A stretch of 64,000 nucleotides of DNA from Pusillimonas sp. DMV24BSW_D (GCF_011388195.1 NZ_CP049990.1:186001-250000), one strand, 5' to 3'. Positions 42,960 through 52,490 are shown, counted from the stretch's first letter. Numbers and translations: made by a program. The notes: generated by a model not told the origin, from the letters alone.

Positions 42960-44285
42960 TTATTTCTCCTGTGACTGGGCGCTACCGCCCGACAACATGT
43001 ATTGTTTCCAGGCCGCAAACTGGTTACGCATCGGCAATTCGCTGGTTCCGTTGGTCGACACCGTGCCTTCCGGTGTTTCTTTGTCGGTACCGGCGTAACG
43101 ATGCTGGCTCACCCAATCACCACCCCGAGTCATATTGCCGTCCTGGCAACGTCGGTACACCTCAATATCATCGGGCATGACATTCGACGACGGGGAATTA
43201 ATAATGTTGGTATAGGTCAAGGCGCGATCAAAAACCTCATCCGGCGCACCTTTCAAGCGGAAGGTTTGTATTTCAATAAGCGTTCGATTGGCACTAATGG
43301 GACGAATAACGCGAAACTGCTGGAACACCGTATGCGGTGAACCGCTGCCGTAAATAACAGTGTTGTGGCGATTCATACCCAGAATCTCACGTGCCTTTTC
43401 CTCGCCGTGTACCTTGGCCAGCGATTCAAAGTGTGCGCGCGAGACAGGATCGCGCGTTGCCGCGGCCGGGTCAAAAATAGCCTCCATGTAACCATGGCCA
43501 TTCTTGTAGGCGCGCAACTCGAGCTTTTCCCAGAACTCATAAGGCTCGCCGTTACCATCCATAATCAACAGCTCGAAAGGCTTTTCGCCCAAATACTCAG
43601 CCTCATCGCGCGCCGCCATAAAAGACGACTCGTGTGTAATCGGCGCATGCATCGTGTCGTGCAAATTCTCGTAAAACACTTTCCAGTTCGATTCCTGCAT
43701 CACCTGGAACACACCGCCCACCACTTCAACCTCGCCTTCGGGCGAACGATCGCACAGATTTTGAATAGATGACGCAGCGCCGTCGAGGAACGTAAGCAGA
43801 TCAGGGCCTTCCGGAGACTGGCTGGCAAACACGAAACCACAGAAGGATTCGACACGCGCCAGCGGGCGCATGGAAAAATCCGGATGGGATTTGTCGAACG
43901 AGGTGCCTTCCATTCCCCTGCGCAAGGGCACTGCCAGCAATTCCCCGCTTAATTTGTAAGCCCACGCATGATAAGGGCAGCGCAGAAATTTACCCGCATG
44001 GCCACTACCCTGAGAAACCAGTTGGGCGCCTTTGTGTGCGCAGCGGTTGTACAGCACATTGATCTTGCCGTCGCTGTCGCGCGTCATGATGACGTCCTGG
44101 TCGCCGATGCGGCTTGTAATATAGTCGCCCGGATTCTTTACCTGGCTTTCATGACCCACGTAGATCCACGCCTGGCCATAAATGCGGTCCATTTCCAACT
44201 GGAAAATTTCTGGGTCGGTATAAACCCGCTTATGCACACTATCTGGGCGAACCAGCCCCGCAATTTCTTCGTTGCTAATGCTCAT
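42960..44285 (-). CDS. Aromatic-ring-hydroxylating dioxygenase, alpha subunit (Rieske oxygenase)
   Basis: 441 residues from ATG 44285 (GGAGG site). Rieske ligands NRCAHKGA and LRCPYHAW (Cys-x-His and Cys-x2-His) and the mononuclear iron motif ENLHDTMHAPITHE (Asp-x2-His-x4-His) are complete. It hydroxylates an aromatic or other ring carboxylate using electrons from a reductase and ferredoxin, neither of which is encoded nearby, so they must come from elsewhere. Operon order is isochorismatase-like gene, alpha, beta, SDR. Substrate not predictable. Confidence 0.93.
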   Translation of the reverse strand: MSISNEEIAGLVRPDSVHKRVYTDPEIFQLEMDRIYGQAWIYVGHESQVKNPGDYITSRIGDQDVIMTRDSDGKINVLYNRCAHKGAQLVSQGSGHAGKFLRCPYHAWAYKLSGELLAVPLRRGMEGTSFDKSHPDFSMRPLARVESFCGFVFASQSPEGPDLLTFLDGAASSIQNLCDRSPEGEVEVVGGVFQVMQESNWKVFYENLHDTMHAPITHESSFMAARDEAEYLGEKPFELLIMDGNGEPYEFWEKLELRAYKNGHGYMEAIFDPAAATRDPVSRAHFESLAKVHGEEKAREILGMNRHNTVIYGSGSPHTVFQQFRVIRPISANRTLIEIQTFRLKGAPDEVFDRALTYTNIINSPSSNVMPDDIEVYRRCQDGNMTRGGDWVSQHRYAGTDKETPEGTVSTNGTSELPMRNQFAAWKQYMLSGGSAQSQEK

Positions 44286-44379
44286 GTTGTCCTCCGAACC
44301 GTTCAAGAGTCATTCTTTCAAAGTCAATTTATTACGACCCGAAACCGCACAATAGCCATAACTGGCATGCATTGTCCGC

Positions 44380-44985
44380 TTATGGCTCACTATAAGATTT
44401 TTCAAGCGCAAGGCTCTGGACATCGGTCACCTGAGCAACCAGCGCCAAACTACGTAAGGCGGCATCGTGCAGCTCGGGCGAGCCCGATGCGCATGCCTGG
44501 GCGACAATGGTTACCTCGTAACCCCGATCAGCGGCGTCCCGAACGGTATGCTCAACAACAGAATGCGTCGCCACACCACCGATAACAAGATGGCGCACAT
44601 CCAGCATGCGCAACAGATGATCAAGCTGCGTTCCGACAAATGCGCTAAGGCGTTGATGTGTAACAATAAATTCTCGTTCATTGTCTAACGGTTGCAATTG
44701 CGCCAGGAACTCGGTGCCCCAGTCTCCCTCCTTAACCGCACCCAACTCAACCGTTTTGCGAAAAATGGGCGTATTGCGCGGGCAATCGGCGTAATCCGGG
44801 CGAAACGCGATGCGCACATGCATCACCGGCCATCGTCGTTCCCTTGCCAAGGCAAGCATGTCGGCGGCCCCGGCAATAACGCGTTCACGCACGGCTTCAT
44901 CATCCACCCCCACTCGAATTTTGCCATCGGGGTGCAAAACTTCGTTCTGATAATGCAGGGCGATCACCGCCGCTCGCTTACTCAT
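44380..44985 (-). CDS. Isochorismatase-fold protein without the cysteine-hydrolase triad
   Basis: 201 residues with the general layout of cysteine hydrolases of the isochorismatase family (AVIALHYQNEVL; HQRLSAFVGTQLDHLLR; VATHSVVEHTVRDAADRGYEV). All three catalytic positions are changed: the first-strand Asp (as in DxQND) is His, the Lys is not found at its place, and the Cys of the TxxCV motif is Val (THSVVE). It is therefore probably not a classical amidase. It is divergent from the AraC-type gene and heads the dioxygenase operon, 94 bases before alpha. Confidence 0.8.
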   Translation of the reverse strand: MSKRAAVIALHYQNEVLHPDGKIRVGVDDEAVRERVIAGAADMLALARERRWPVMHVRIAFRPDYADCPRNTPIFRKTVELGAVKEGDWGTEFLAQLQPLDNEREFIVTHQRLSAFVGTQLDHLLRMLDVRHLVIGGVATHSVVEHTVRDAADRGYEVTIVAQACASGSPELHDAALRSLALVAQVTDVQSLALEKSYSEP

Positions 44986-45117
44986 GGTTTCCCCCAGTTG
45001 GTTGTAGCAATACTGAAAAGGATAGCGCCATTTCTACCTGCCCGGTGTCTGAAGCCCTTAAGACCACGGGAAGTCCCTGATTCCACTCACGATTCCTTTA
45101 CGTCTAAAGTACCGGAT

Positions 45118-46188
45118 GTGGCAGAGTGGCGCCACCTTTACCCTGCCGTCTCAAACCACCGGGCCAATACCGTGCAACACTTGGAAAACCTCGACCTGTC
45201 TAGGCTTAACAACCACCTTGTTTTTCACTCCGACTCCCCGTCTGAAGTGCGTACTAAACTGGGCGGCATATTAAGCGAGCACGACCTAACCCTGGGCCAC
45301 GGCCGGGTGAACACAACACTGTTCCAACGTAAATTAAACGACATCAGTGTCATGAAACTCACCTACGGCGCAGAGGTGAATATAGAGGCCAGCCCGTTCA
45401 AAGGATTTTCGCTCGTACAAACCCCTTTAAGCGGCTCATTCGAGGTGGAAATCGGCGGCTGCAGAAAAACCTTCGGCCAGGGGGACGTGGCCGTTTTGTC
45501 TCCGCAGCATCATTTCGGTCTTCACTGGCAGGAGGGCAGCGAACAGCTTATTCTTAAAGTCCCCCACCACCTTCTGTTCCGGCATTTCAACGGTGCCCCT
45601 TCTCGTACCGCCAATGCCGCCACTGGCTTTACATCACCTGCTTTCAAGCTCGATGGCAGCTTTAATCTGATCTGGCACTCACTGGTTCAACAAGCCATCG
45701 ACCTCCCCAACGGCACCGGTAGCCTGAATAATTTATGGCTCGCGCACTTCGAACAAACCATTGCGCTGTTCCTGTTAACCCACCAAACCGCCGACGCCGG
45801 AAAGCCCGAGGTTTCCCACTGCATTCCGGCATCAAACAGCGCCTTTAAGGGGAACTCAGCCCCACTTGAGCGCATGGAAACTTATATTCGGCAACGCTTG
45901 TGTGCACCCATTTCGCTGGTCGACCTGGCGCTGGCAGCGGGCCTAAGCCCCCGTTCGCTTAATGCTTTGTGCCACAAATATTATGGTGTATCGCCCATGG
46001 TGTTGCTGCGCAATATGCGGCTGGATGCCGTACGTGAAAAGTTGCAAAGCTGCCCAGGTGCCAATGTCACCCGCGTTGCACTGGATCATGGCTTCGGGCA
46101 TTTGGGGCGCTTCTCGGCGTACTATCGAGAACGGTTTGGAGAGCTACCCCGTGACACGACAAGCAATCAGTTTTTGCCCTGTATGTAA
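45118..46188 (+). CDS. AraC-family transcriptional regulator
   Basis: About 356 residues if the GTG at 45118 is used. No ATG fits: the frame is open far upstream into the divergent gene, and GTG 45172 is another candidate, so the start is uncertain. An N-terminal AraC-binding-like sensor (VFHSDSPSEVRTKLGG; FEVEIGGCRKTFGQGDVAVLSP) is followed by two helix-turn-helix motifs (ISLVDLALAAGLSPRSLNAL; VTRVALDHGFGHLGRFSAYY). It is divergent from the isochorismatase-like/Rieske operon and is its probable activator, responding to the aromatic substrate. Confidence 0.83.
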   Translation: MAEWRHLYPAVSNHRANTVQHLENLDLSRLNNHLVFHSDSPSEVRTKLGGILSEHDLTLGHGRVNTTLFQRKLNDISVMKLTYGAEVNIEASPFKGFSLVQTPLSGSFEVEIGGCRKTFGQGDVAVLSPQHHFGLHWQEGSEQLILKVPHHLLFRHFNGAPSRTANAATGFTSPAFKLDGSFNLIWHSLVQQAIDLPNGTGSLNNLWLAHFEQTIALFLLTHQTADAGKPEVSHCIPASNSAFKGNSAPLERMETYIRQRLCAPISLVDLALAAGLSPRSLNALCHKYYGVSPMVLLRNMRLDAVREKLQSCPGANVTRVALDHGFGHLGRFSAYYRERFGELPRDTTSNQFLPCM

Positions 46189-46245
46189 AAATGCCAATTA
46201 AGCTATTGGCATTCGTAGCGAAACATATCAACGGAGTACGCTTTT

Positions 46246-46650
46246 ATGAAAGGTCTTTGCTTGTGCGGCGCAATTGAAGTTTCCACCAACGACCAAAACA
46301 AAGTCGATGTCTGCCACTGCAGTATGTGCCGACGCTGGTCAGGCGGGCCCATGTTCGCCGTACACTGCGGCCCCAATGTTAGTTTCAGCGGCACACAAAA
46401 GCCCACCACATATCGATCATCTGACTGGGCCGAAAGGGGCTTCTGCCCTTCCTGTGGGACTCACCTCTTCTACCACTTAATTCCAGCCAACGAATACATT
46501 CTCTCTGCCGGGCTTTTCAACGATGACACGCACTTTGAAATGCGCAGTCAGATATTCATTGACCACAAGCCTAACCATTATGAATTTGCCAATGAAACAC
46601 CGACGCTAACCGAAGAACAAGTGTTTGCGAAATACTCACAAGGACAATAA
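46246..46650 (+). CDS. GFA/CENP-V-family zinc protein
   Basis: 134 residues. Zinc ligands typical of the family: LCLCG near the start, CHCSMCRRWSGG, and CPSCGTHLF. Family members include the disputed glutathione-dependent formaldehyde-activating enzyme; most have no known activity. Starts 57 bases after the AraC-type gene, probably with its own promoter. Confidence 0.85.
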   Translation: MKGLCLCGAIEVSTNDQNKVDVCHCSMCRRWSGGPMFAVHCGPNVSFSGTQKPTTYRSSDWAERGFCPSCGTHLFYHLIPANEYILSAGLFNDDTHFEMRSQIFIDHKPNHYEFANETPTLTEEQVFAKYSQGQ

Positions 46651-46661
46651 CCATAGGTACG

Positions 46662-46683
46662 CGCAAGCCCATAAGGGCTTGCG
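46662..46683. repeat. Hairpin between convergent genes
   Basis: CGCAAGCCC and GGGCTTGCG form a perfect 9-base stem with a 4-base loop between the ends of the GFA gene and the MscS gene. There is no T tract on either strand, so it may be a weak or factor-assisted terminator or a stabilising end. Confidence 0.5.
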
Positions 46684-46696
46684 ACCTGCGAGCCTG

Positions 46697-49153
46697 TTAG
46701 CGATCAGGCCCACCACCAACATCCGGGCCCGACGGGACCGGGCCCTGTGTTTGAGGATTAAACGGTTTTGACGCTGCGGCACTCGGCTGCTCGCCTTGCA
46801 GCCGACCACCCAGTGTCTGGAGGTCAATATCGCCCGGCTGAGGCTTCCCAAAATGCAGTACCGTTTGCGGATAGGGCAGATCAATACCGGCCTCGGCGAA
46901 ACGCTTGCGCACCAGCCTGTTGAAGCCACGTTGCACCGCCCACTGCATTCCTGGAATGGTCTTGATCAACACACGGATGTTGTAACCACGTTCGTGCAAA
47001 GAGGTCACGCCGGGAATGTCGATTTTGTCGAGCACCATGCCGGCTAGCTCGGGGTCCTGCATCAGTTCGTCAAACGCCTCGTACAACAAGCCGATCGCTT
47101 CGTCCACGTCGGCACCATAGGCAATAATATATTCACCATAATGGTAGCCAAAATCACGCATATGGTTAGACACTTTGTCGATGGCCGAGAAAGGAATTAA
47201 GTGGTAGCCGCCATCCAACGTACGGATACCCACCGTGCGCACGGTAATTTTCTCAACCGTACCGAAAATGCCAGCCACTTCAACCACATCATTGTGGTTC
47301 ATGCCATTCTCAAGCTGGATGAAAACCCCGGTAATAATGTCTTGTACGAGCTTTTGCGCGCCAAAGCCAACCGCCAAACCAATGACACCCGCGCCGGCAA
47401 TTAATGGGCCGATATCCACGCCAATTTGCGACAGCACAATGAGCACCGTCATGGTCACGATCACAGCCAGGGCAGCGCTTCGGAACAATAGGAGCAACGT
47501 CTTTTGTCGTTCAGTCGTCCCGTTAGACGGATCATCATTCAGCTTACTTTCAATAATGCTGGCAACAACCGTCCAGATCCCCATGGCAAACAGCAAAATC
47601 ACGGCCACATGCACGATGCCCGCGATGGCAGCCCTCCCTTGCGCGGAATACAACCATTCAGAAAGGCTAAAGGCGCGCCAGGCGTCGAGAATCAACAAAA
47701 CGGCAATCACCAGAATCACGCCTCGCAATAGGCGGATCGCGCCGGGCACATAAGAATTCAGACGTGACTCAAGCAAAGGAAGCCGGCTTCGAATGTCATC
47801 CGAAAGCGTGATTTTGCGGGCCAGCAATGATGAAAGCATTGCAGCAATCAAGGTGGCGACCCCCGCCACCACCAAAGTGCGCAATGTCGCCTCGGTAATG
47901 AAAGGCAATGCATTTTGTTGGTCGGCCTGCGTGGCAACCAGCAAGGCGGTAAAGTACGCCAACCCAACCCAATGCCATAATCGACCCGCGATGCGATACA
48001 GCGTTGCGAAGAATGCATTAGAGGCCGTCTCGGCACATTGCTCGATTCGCACGCGCACATCGTGCCGGTTGCGCCAAATAACACGCACGGCATATACATA
48101 AACGCCAAGCATAATAAACAGACCAACAATTCGACCCATGGACTGCGTTAACATTTGCTGCACAACCGGTACCGCCACCAGCATGCCGTAGCCAGTAATA
48201 CTAATAATGCGTTGCAGCCATCCACTCCAATATTTGGCTTGTGTATCGCTCATTCGCCACAGACGTAAATGGGGATGCCGTTCGGCAAACACCACGCGGC
48301 ATAGCGACCGTGCAAGTTCAATGGCAACGAAAGCGCTGACAAAGAGCAAACCCAATAGGGAGGGTATCTGCCATTTCTCTTGGATGAACAAAGATAGTCC
48401 ATAACCTGCCAAAGCTGCCAAGAGGATCGTCACGGCATCGATGGCCAGCGCACCTGCAGCCGCACCAACACGTGGCATGAGCTGGGCTGAGCGCTTATTT
48501 GGCTTGGACGCCTGGTTACGCTCAACCCATGCGTCCAGCCGGCGGAAAAACGACAATGCGGCCAAGCGAAACACACCAAAGGCCACCAAGGTACTCACGA
48601 TTACCAGCACCAAACTCAACCAACGCGATTTCCATTGCGCCGCACTCATCTCATGAATGCCTTCGCCGGCAAATAACCCACGAAGCATGGCGGCCGTTTG
48701 GGAAAAGTCATTGGCCATATCGGCGGCAAATGCTTGCAGAGAACCGGCAGCGCCTTCCATTGATTGTGCCTCAGCCTCAGTGGACGTACCGGAGGAATCA
48801 GAATCGACTTGGGCCGCCCCGCCGTCTTGAGTCTGCGCATTTTCTTGATCAGCCCCGGGCTTATTCCCCGGTTGCTCGTCTGCCAATTGCCGAAGCTGTG
48901 TTATCAAGGCATTACGTGACTTTTCGTCTGCAAGCAAATCGGCCAACACAGCATACGAAAGCGTGGTATCGGCCGATGACGACGACTCGCCTTCAGACGA
49001 CACCGACTTTTCGGCCGAACTGGACACACTGGAAGGATTTGCCGGTTGGGCCGCTGCAATGGGCGCCAACGCAAAAAGACCTAGAAAAAAAACACAAACC
49101 AATAAAGCCTGCACCTGGACGACGAAAACGCCCTCACCGTTGCGACAATTCAC
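46697..49153 (-). CDS. Large MscS-type mechanosensitive channel (YbiO-like)
   Basis: About 818 residues from a GTG at 49153 (AAGGGGATGG site), or 14 codons more from a TTG at 49195. A Sec signal (cleavage near PIAAAQ) is followed by a Ser/Glu/Gln-rich periplasmic region (about 140 residues), roughly ten membrane helices, and the MscS core: pore helix AGAGVIGLAVGFGAQKLVQD and the beta domain GIFGTVEKITVRTVGIRTLDG. The tail is rich in Pro and Gly. It opens on membrane tension to relieve osmotic shock. Confidence 0.88.
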   Translation of the reverse strand: MNCRNGEGVFVVQVQALLVCVFFLGLFALAPIAAAQPANPSSVSSSAEKSVSSEGESSSSADTTLSYAVLADLLADEKSRNALITQLRQLADEQPGNKPGADQENAQTQDGGAAQVDSDSSGTSTEAEAQSMEGAAGSLQAFAADMANDFSQTAAMLRGLFAGEGIHEMSAAQWKSRWLSLVLVIVSTLVAFGVFRLAALSFFRRLDAWVERNQASKPNKRSAQLMPRVGAAAGALAIDAVTILLAALAGYGLSLFIQEKWQIPSLLGLLFVSAFVAIELARSLCRVVFAERHPHLRLWRMSDTQAKYWSGWLQRIISITGYGMLVAVPVVQQMLTQSMGRIVGLFIMLGVYVYAVRVIWRNRHDVRVRIEQCAETASNAFFATLYRIAGRLWHWVGLAYFTALLVATQADQQNALPFITEATLRTLVVAGVATLIAAMLSSLLARKITLSDDIRSRLPLLESRLNSYVPGAIRLLRGVILVIAVLLILDAWRAFSLSEWLYSAQGRAAIAGIVHVAVILLFAMGIWTVVASIIESKLNDDPSNGTTERQKTLLLLFRSAALAVIVTMTVLIVLSQIGVDIGPLIAGAGVIGLAVGFGAQKLVQDIITGVFIQLENGMNHNDVVEVAGIFGTVEKITVRTVGIRTLDGGYHLIPFSAIDKVSNHMRDFGYHYGEYIIAYGADVDEAIGLLYEAFDELMQDPELAGMVLDKIDIPGVTSLHERGYNIRVLIKTIPGMQWAVQRGFNRLVRKRFAEAGIDLPYPQTVLHFGKPQPGDIDLQTLGGRLQGEQPSAAASKPFNPQTQGPVPSGPDVGGGPDR

Positions 49154-49282
49154 TACCCATCCCCTTGCTTTGATTCGAACATCCGAAACGGTCAAGCCGC
49201 TGCGGTTATCGCTTTACAGGGTAACATCGTCGCTTATACGGTAAAACCCACACCAGATGTACTACACGAGGCGAAGCGTGGA

Positions 49283-49609
49283 ATGCAGCACAGGCTATAT
49301 ATAATGTCGGCCATGCAAAAACTTCATTCCTTCGACAACGTTGAAACAGTTAACGTAACGGTAACCGGCCGCGTACAAGGTGTGGGCTTCAGGGCTGCCA
49401 CCGTGCGTCAAGCGCACCTCTTGAAGCTAACCGGCTGGGTTCGCAATAATCACGACGGTTCAGTTGAAGCGTTGCTGCAAGGGCCACACGACGTCATCGA
49501 CCAAATGTTGTCGTGGTTGTTAATGGGCCCGCCCCCGGCGCGTGTCGATCAAATCGACACAAATGAAGTTGTTACTGAGCGACGTTTCGACCGGTTCGAG
49601 CAAATTTAG
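49283..49609 (+). CDS. acyP: Acylphosphatase
   Basis: 108 residues from ATG 49283; ATGs at 49304 and 49313 also fit and give the more usual length of about 98-101. Catalytic Arg in GRVQGVGFR and Asn in WVRNNHDGSVE are intact. It hydrolyses acyl phosphates such as acetyl or carbamoyl phosphate in the cytoplasm. It is divergent from the MscS gene and apparently monocistronic. Confidence 0.92.
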   Translation: MQHRLYIMSAMQKLHSFDNVETVNVTVTGRVQGVGFRAATVRQAHLLKLTGWVRNNHDGSVEALLQGPHDVIDQMLSWLLMGPPPARVDQIDTNEVVTERRFDRFEQI

Positions 49610-49753
49610 GCGAACACCGCCGTCGCATCGTTTACGCCTTCCACCACTTTGAGTATGGAAGCATCTATCGCTGAACCGGCAAATAACGAAAAAACACCTG
49701 TGACGCGGCTACTTTAACCTGCATCGCACACAACGGAAATTAAGTTGCCATTA

Positions 49754-49773
49754 ATTCTAATAATCCTTAGAAT
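49754..49773 (+). promoter_or_regulatory. Inverted repeat operator of the ArsR-rhodanese operon
   Basis: ATTCTAA (49754-49760) and TTAGAAT (49767-49773) form a perfect 7-base dyad with 6-base spacer, ending six bases before the ATG of the ArsR-type gene. AT-rich dyads at this place are typical autorepressor sites of ArsR/SmtB-family proteins; binding would block promoter or ribosome access. Confidence 0.6.
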
Positions 49774-49779
49774 GATAGA

Positions 49780-50457
49780 ATGAAAAAACGTATACTGAAA
49801 GACCTTCTTTATGAACAGGTTGCCCGAATCGGCAAGGCAACTTCAAGCCCCAAGCGGCTGGAGCTGCTGGAACTGCTTGCGCAAGAAGAAAAGTCGGTCG
49901 AAGTTCTGGCCGATGAACTCTCTATTACCATCAAACTTGCCAGTGCACATTTAAAAGTGCTTAAGGAAGCCCGTCTGGTTACCACCCGCAAAGACGGCAA
50001 GTTTGTGTACTACCGCCTGGCCGGCCCCGACGTGGGGCGCCTGTGGGTAACCCTGCGCAGCGTCGCCCACGAACATTTGGCAGAGCTACGCGTCGCGCTT
50101 GACACCATTTCATCAGCTCCCGACAAACTCGCCACATGCGACCGAAAAGCGCTGATGGCACAAGCAAAACGCGGTGAAATCATCGTCATTGATGTACGGC
50201 CAAGCGCCGAGTTCGAACACGCCCATTTGCCGTTTGCCCGTTCCATGCCCCTAAGCGAGATAGCCAACCGCCTTAACGAACTGCCGAAAGACACAGAAAT
50301 CGTAGCCTACTGTCGCGGCCCCTTTTGTCTGTTCGCACAAGAGGCAACGCAGCTCCTGCAAAATCATGGCTACACCGCCACAACGCTCTCCGACGGCGTG
50401 GCCGAATGGCAATCGGCCGGTATGCCGCTTAAACACGCAAAAACACCTGCTTTTTAA
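49780..50457 (+). CDS. ArsR-family repressor fused to a rhodanese domain
   Basis: 225 residues. Residues 1-100 form an ArsR/SmtB winged helix (SSPKRLELLELLAQEEKSVE; LASAHLKVLKEARLV; DGKFVYYRL). Residues ~120-218 are a rhodanese domain with the active loop YCRGPFCLF, whose first Cys can carry a persulphide. The fusion suggests that DNA binding responds to sulfane sulfur or a related reactive species. It leads an operon with a persulphide-dioxygenase-like enzyme (9-base gap) and an MFS transporter. Confidence 0.9.
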   Translation: MKKRILKDLLYEQVARIGKATSSPKRLELLELLAQEEKSVEVLADELSITIKLASAHLKVLKEARLVTTRKDGKFVYYRLAGPDVGRLWVTLRSVAHEHLAELRVALDTISSAPDKLATCDRKALMAQAKRGEIIVIDVRPSAEFEHAHLPFARSMPLSEIANRLNELPKDTEIVAYCRGPFCLFAQEATQLLQNHGYTATTLSDGVAEWQSAGMPLKHAKTPAF

Positions 50458-50466
50458 ATTCTTACT

Positions 50467-51198
50467 ATGTTCTTCAAACAACTTCCTGCCAAGGAATCTT
50501 CACTCTCATACTTTTTCGGCTGTGCGGGTCACGCCATGGCTGTGGCCGTCGACGTGGTAGCAGGTGACGAGGATTGGTTCATCGAACAAGCCGAACAAGC
50601 CAATGTACGAATCGCCTACGTCATCGACACGCATATTCACGCCGATCATTATTCAGGAGGCAAAGCCCTGGCCAAGCGCGTTGGCGCTTCATACTGTTTG
50701 CACGAAAGCGCGCGCTCGGTCGTCAAGTTTGAATACACACCCTTATCAAACGAACAAGTCCTTAAGCTGGGCAACGTCAACATCCAGGTTCTGCACACGC
50801 CGGGGCACACACTAGACAGCATGTGCTTGCTCGTGTCGGATGCCCGGCGCGGCCCGGACCCCTGGTTCGTCATCACCGGTGACACCCTCTTTGTAGGTGC
50901 AACCGGGCGCCCCGACCTTGCCGGACAAGAACAGGAAATGGCGGGCATGCTGTACGACAGCCTGCATGAAAAACTGTTGAACCTTCCATCCGAACTGGAG
51001 ATTTTCCCGGGCCATCAGGCGGGTAGCGCATGTGGCGCGGGGCTCTCCGGAAAACCCTCTTCAACCATCGGCTTTGAAAAACGCTGTAACGCGCTACTGA
51101 CAATGGACCGCCGGAGTTTTATTCAGGCGCTTACGGCCGATATGCCCGAACGTCCCGCGAACATGAACCAAATCATGACTGCCAATATTGCACCGTGA
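50467..51198 (+). CDS. Metallo-beta-lactamase-fold hydrolase (persulphide dioxygenase/ETHE1-like)
   Basis: 243 residues. Metal-binding motifs of the fold: THIHADHYSGG, HTPGHTLDS, GDTLFVGATGRPDL and FPGHQAG. This set, with GATGRPDL, matches the ETHE1/Blh group that oxidises glutathione persulphide to sulfite with a single iron, and not the two-zinc glyoxalase II. Its place between an ArsR-rhodanese regulator and a transporter supports a sulfide-detoxification role. Other thioesterase activities cannot be excluded. Confidence 0.85.
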   Translation: MFFKQLPAKESSLSYFFGCAGHAMAVAVDVVAGDEDWFIEQAEQANVRIAYVIDTHIHADHYSGGKALAKRVGASYCLHESARSVVKFEYTPLSNEQVLKLGNVNIQVLHTPGHTLDSMCLLVSDARRGPDPWFVITGDTLFVGATGRPDLAGQEQEMAGMLYDSLHEKLLNLPSELEIFPGHQAGSACGAGLSGKPSSTIGFEKRCNALLTMDRRSFIQALTADMPERPANMNQIMTANIAP

Positions 51199-51210
51199 AG
51201 CGACCAAAAT

Positions 51211-52479
51211 ATGAAACACGGCATTCAACACAATAAATCCCAGTTCTTTCACCAACTCTTGCAGGTACTTTTCGTGGGTCTCACCATTGGCATGACCCGC
51301 ACAGTGATCCCCGCGTTGGCCGAATCCGATTTCGGCGTTCCCAAAAACTCGTTCCTTTTGCTCAGTTCATTTGTCGTCGCCTTCGGCATCGTTAAAGGCA
51401 TGATGAATTTTGTTGCCGGGGGGCTATCCGACCGCATTGGCCGCAAACACGTACTGGCTTTGGGCTGGCTTGTAGCCTTACCTATTCCCATTATGATTTG
51501 GTACGCATCCAACTGGAACTGGATTGTGGCGGCCACGATATTGCTGGGGGTTAACCAAGGATTAACCTGGTCGATGACCCAAACATCAAAACTCGATATC
51601 ACCCGCCCCGAAGAGCGCGGCCTCACCTTAGGGCTGAATGAATTTTCCGGCTATGTGGGCGTAGCGCTTGCGGGTATTGTGACGGCCTACATGGCGTCAT
51701 ACTGGGGGCCGCGTGAAGGAATACTGATTTTTGGGTTGGTCATTATTATTGTCGCGTTGGTACTTACCCAACTATGGGTTAAAGACACACTGGCTTGGAC
51801 CAAAGTTGAAATCAACCCACATCAACCTGCATCTGCGCAAATATCGCCATACAGCCACCCTAAAGGCGTCTCGGAAACACTATCGACCAAAGAAATTTTT
51901 ATCCTTACCAGTTGGCGGGATCGCCGTCTAATGGCGCTAAGCCAAGCCGGCTCGGTCGAGAAATTTGTTGACGCCCTGGTGTGGGTTTTCTACCCGGCGT
52001 TTTTATATCAGAACGGTGTCAGCCTAACGGACATCGGTTGGATAATTGGCTGCTATGGGCTGGTTTGGGGCGGCTCACAATTATTCACCGGCACACTTTC
52101 CGACCGCATAGGCAGGCACGGCTTGAACGTTTGGGGCATGTGGGTGTGCGGTGCCGGTGTGGCCGGCATGATGCTGGGTCATGGCGTGACCTGGTGGGCT
52201 GCATGCGCCGCCGTTTCAGGCTTCGGCATGGCTTTACTGTACCCCAACCTTTCGGCGGCGGTAGCGGATATCGCCCATCCATCGTGGCGCGGCACCGCCA
52301 TCGGCATTTACCGCTTCTGGCGTGATCTAGGCTACGGCATCGGAGCATTAGGACTGGGCCTGGCCGCCCATTTCACCGGCCATATGGAGCCCGCGTTCTG
52401 GTTTGTGGCGGTATGTATGTTCGTATCCGGCTTGATACTGTGGTGGCTGGGTGAAGAAACGCATCCGCTTCATAAGTAA
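51211..52479 (+). CDS. MFS transporter of the sulfur operon
   Basis: 422 residues with 12 predicted helices and the MFS loop motif GGLSDRIGRKHVLALG, repeated in the second half as GTLSDRIGRHGLNVWG. It begins 12 bases after the metallohydrolase stop, so it is almost surely co-transcribed. A role in export of sulfite or another product of persulphide oxidation is inference from context only. Confidence 0.85.
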   Translation: MKHGIQHNKSQFFHQLLQVLFVGLTIGMTRTVIPALAESDFGVPKNSFLLLSSFVVAFGIVKGMMNFVAGGLSDRIGRKHVLALGWLVALPIPIMIWYASNWNWIVAATILLGVNQGLTWSMTQTSKLDITRPEERGLTLGLNEFSGYVGVALAGIVTAYMASYWGPREGILIFGLVIIIVALVLTQLWVKDTLAWTKVEINPHQPASAQISPYSHPKGVSETLSTKEIFILTSWRDRRLMALSQAGSVEKFVDALVWVFYPAFLYQNGVSLTDIGWIIGCYGLVWGGSQLFTGTLSDRIGRHGLNVWGMWVCGAGVAGMMLGHGVTWWAACAAVSGFGMALLYPNLSAAVADIAHPSWRGTAIGIYRFWRDLGYGIGALGLGLAAHFTGHMEPAFWFVAVCMFVSGLILWWLGEETHPLHK

Positions 52480-52490
52480 AAACACCGATT

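Noticed and set aside
44692-45117. Upstream extension of the AraC-type gene to 44692
   Set aside because: It would run through the whole 5' half of the divergent isochorismatase-like gene; the translation there has no domain and the shared promoter would be lost.
46662-46683. Hairpin between the GFA and MscS genes as a classical intrinsic terminator
   Set aside because: Stable stem but no T tract on either strand, so it is listed only as a repeat.
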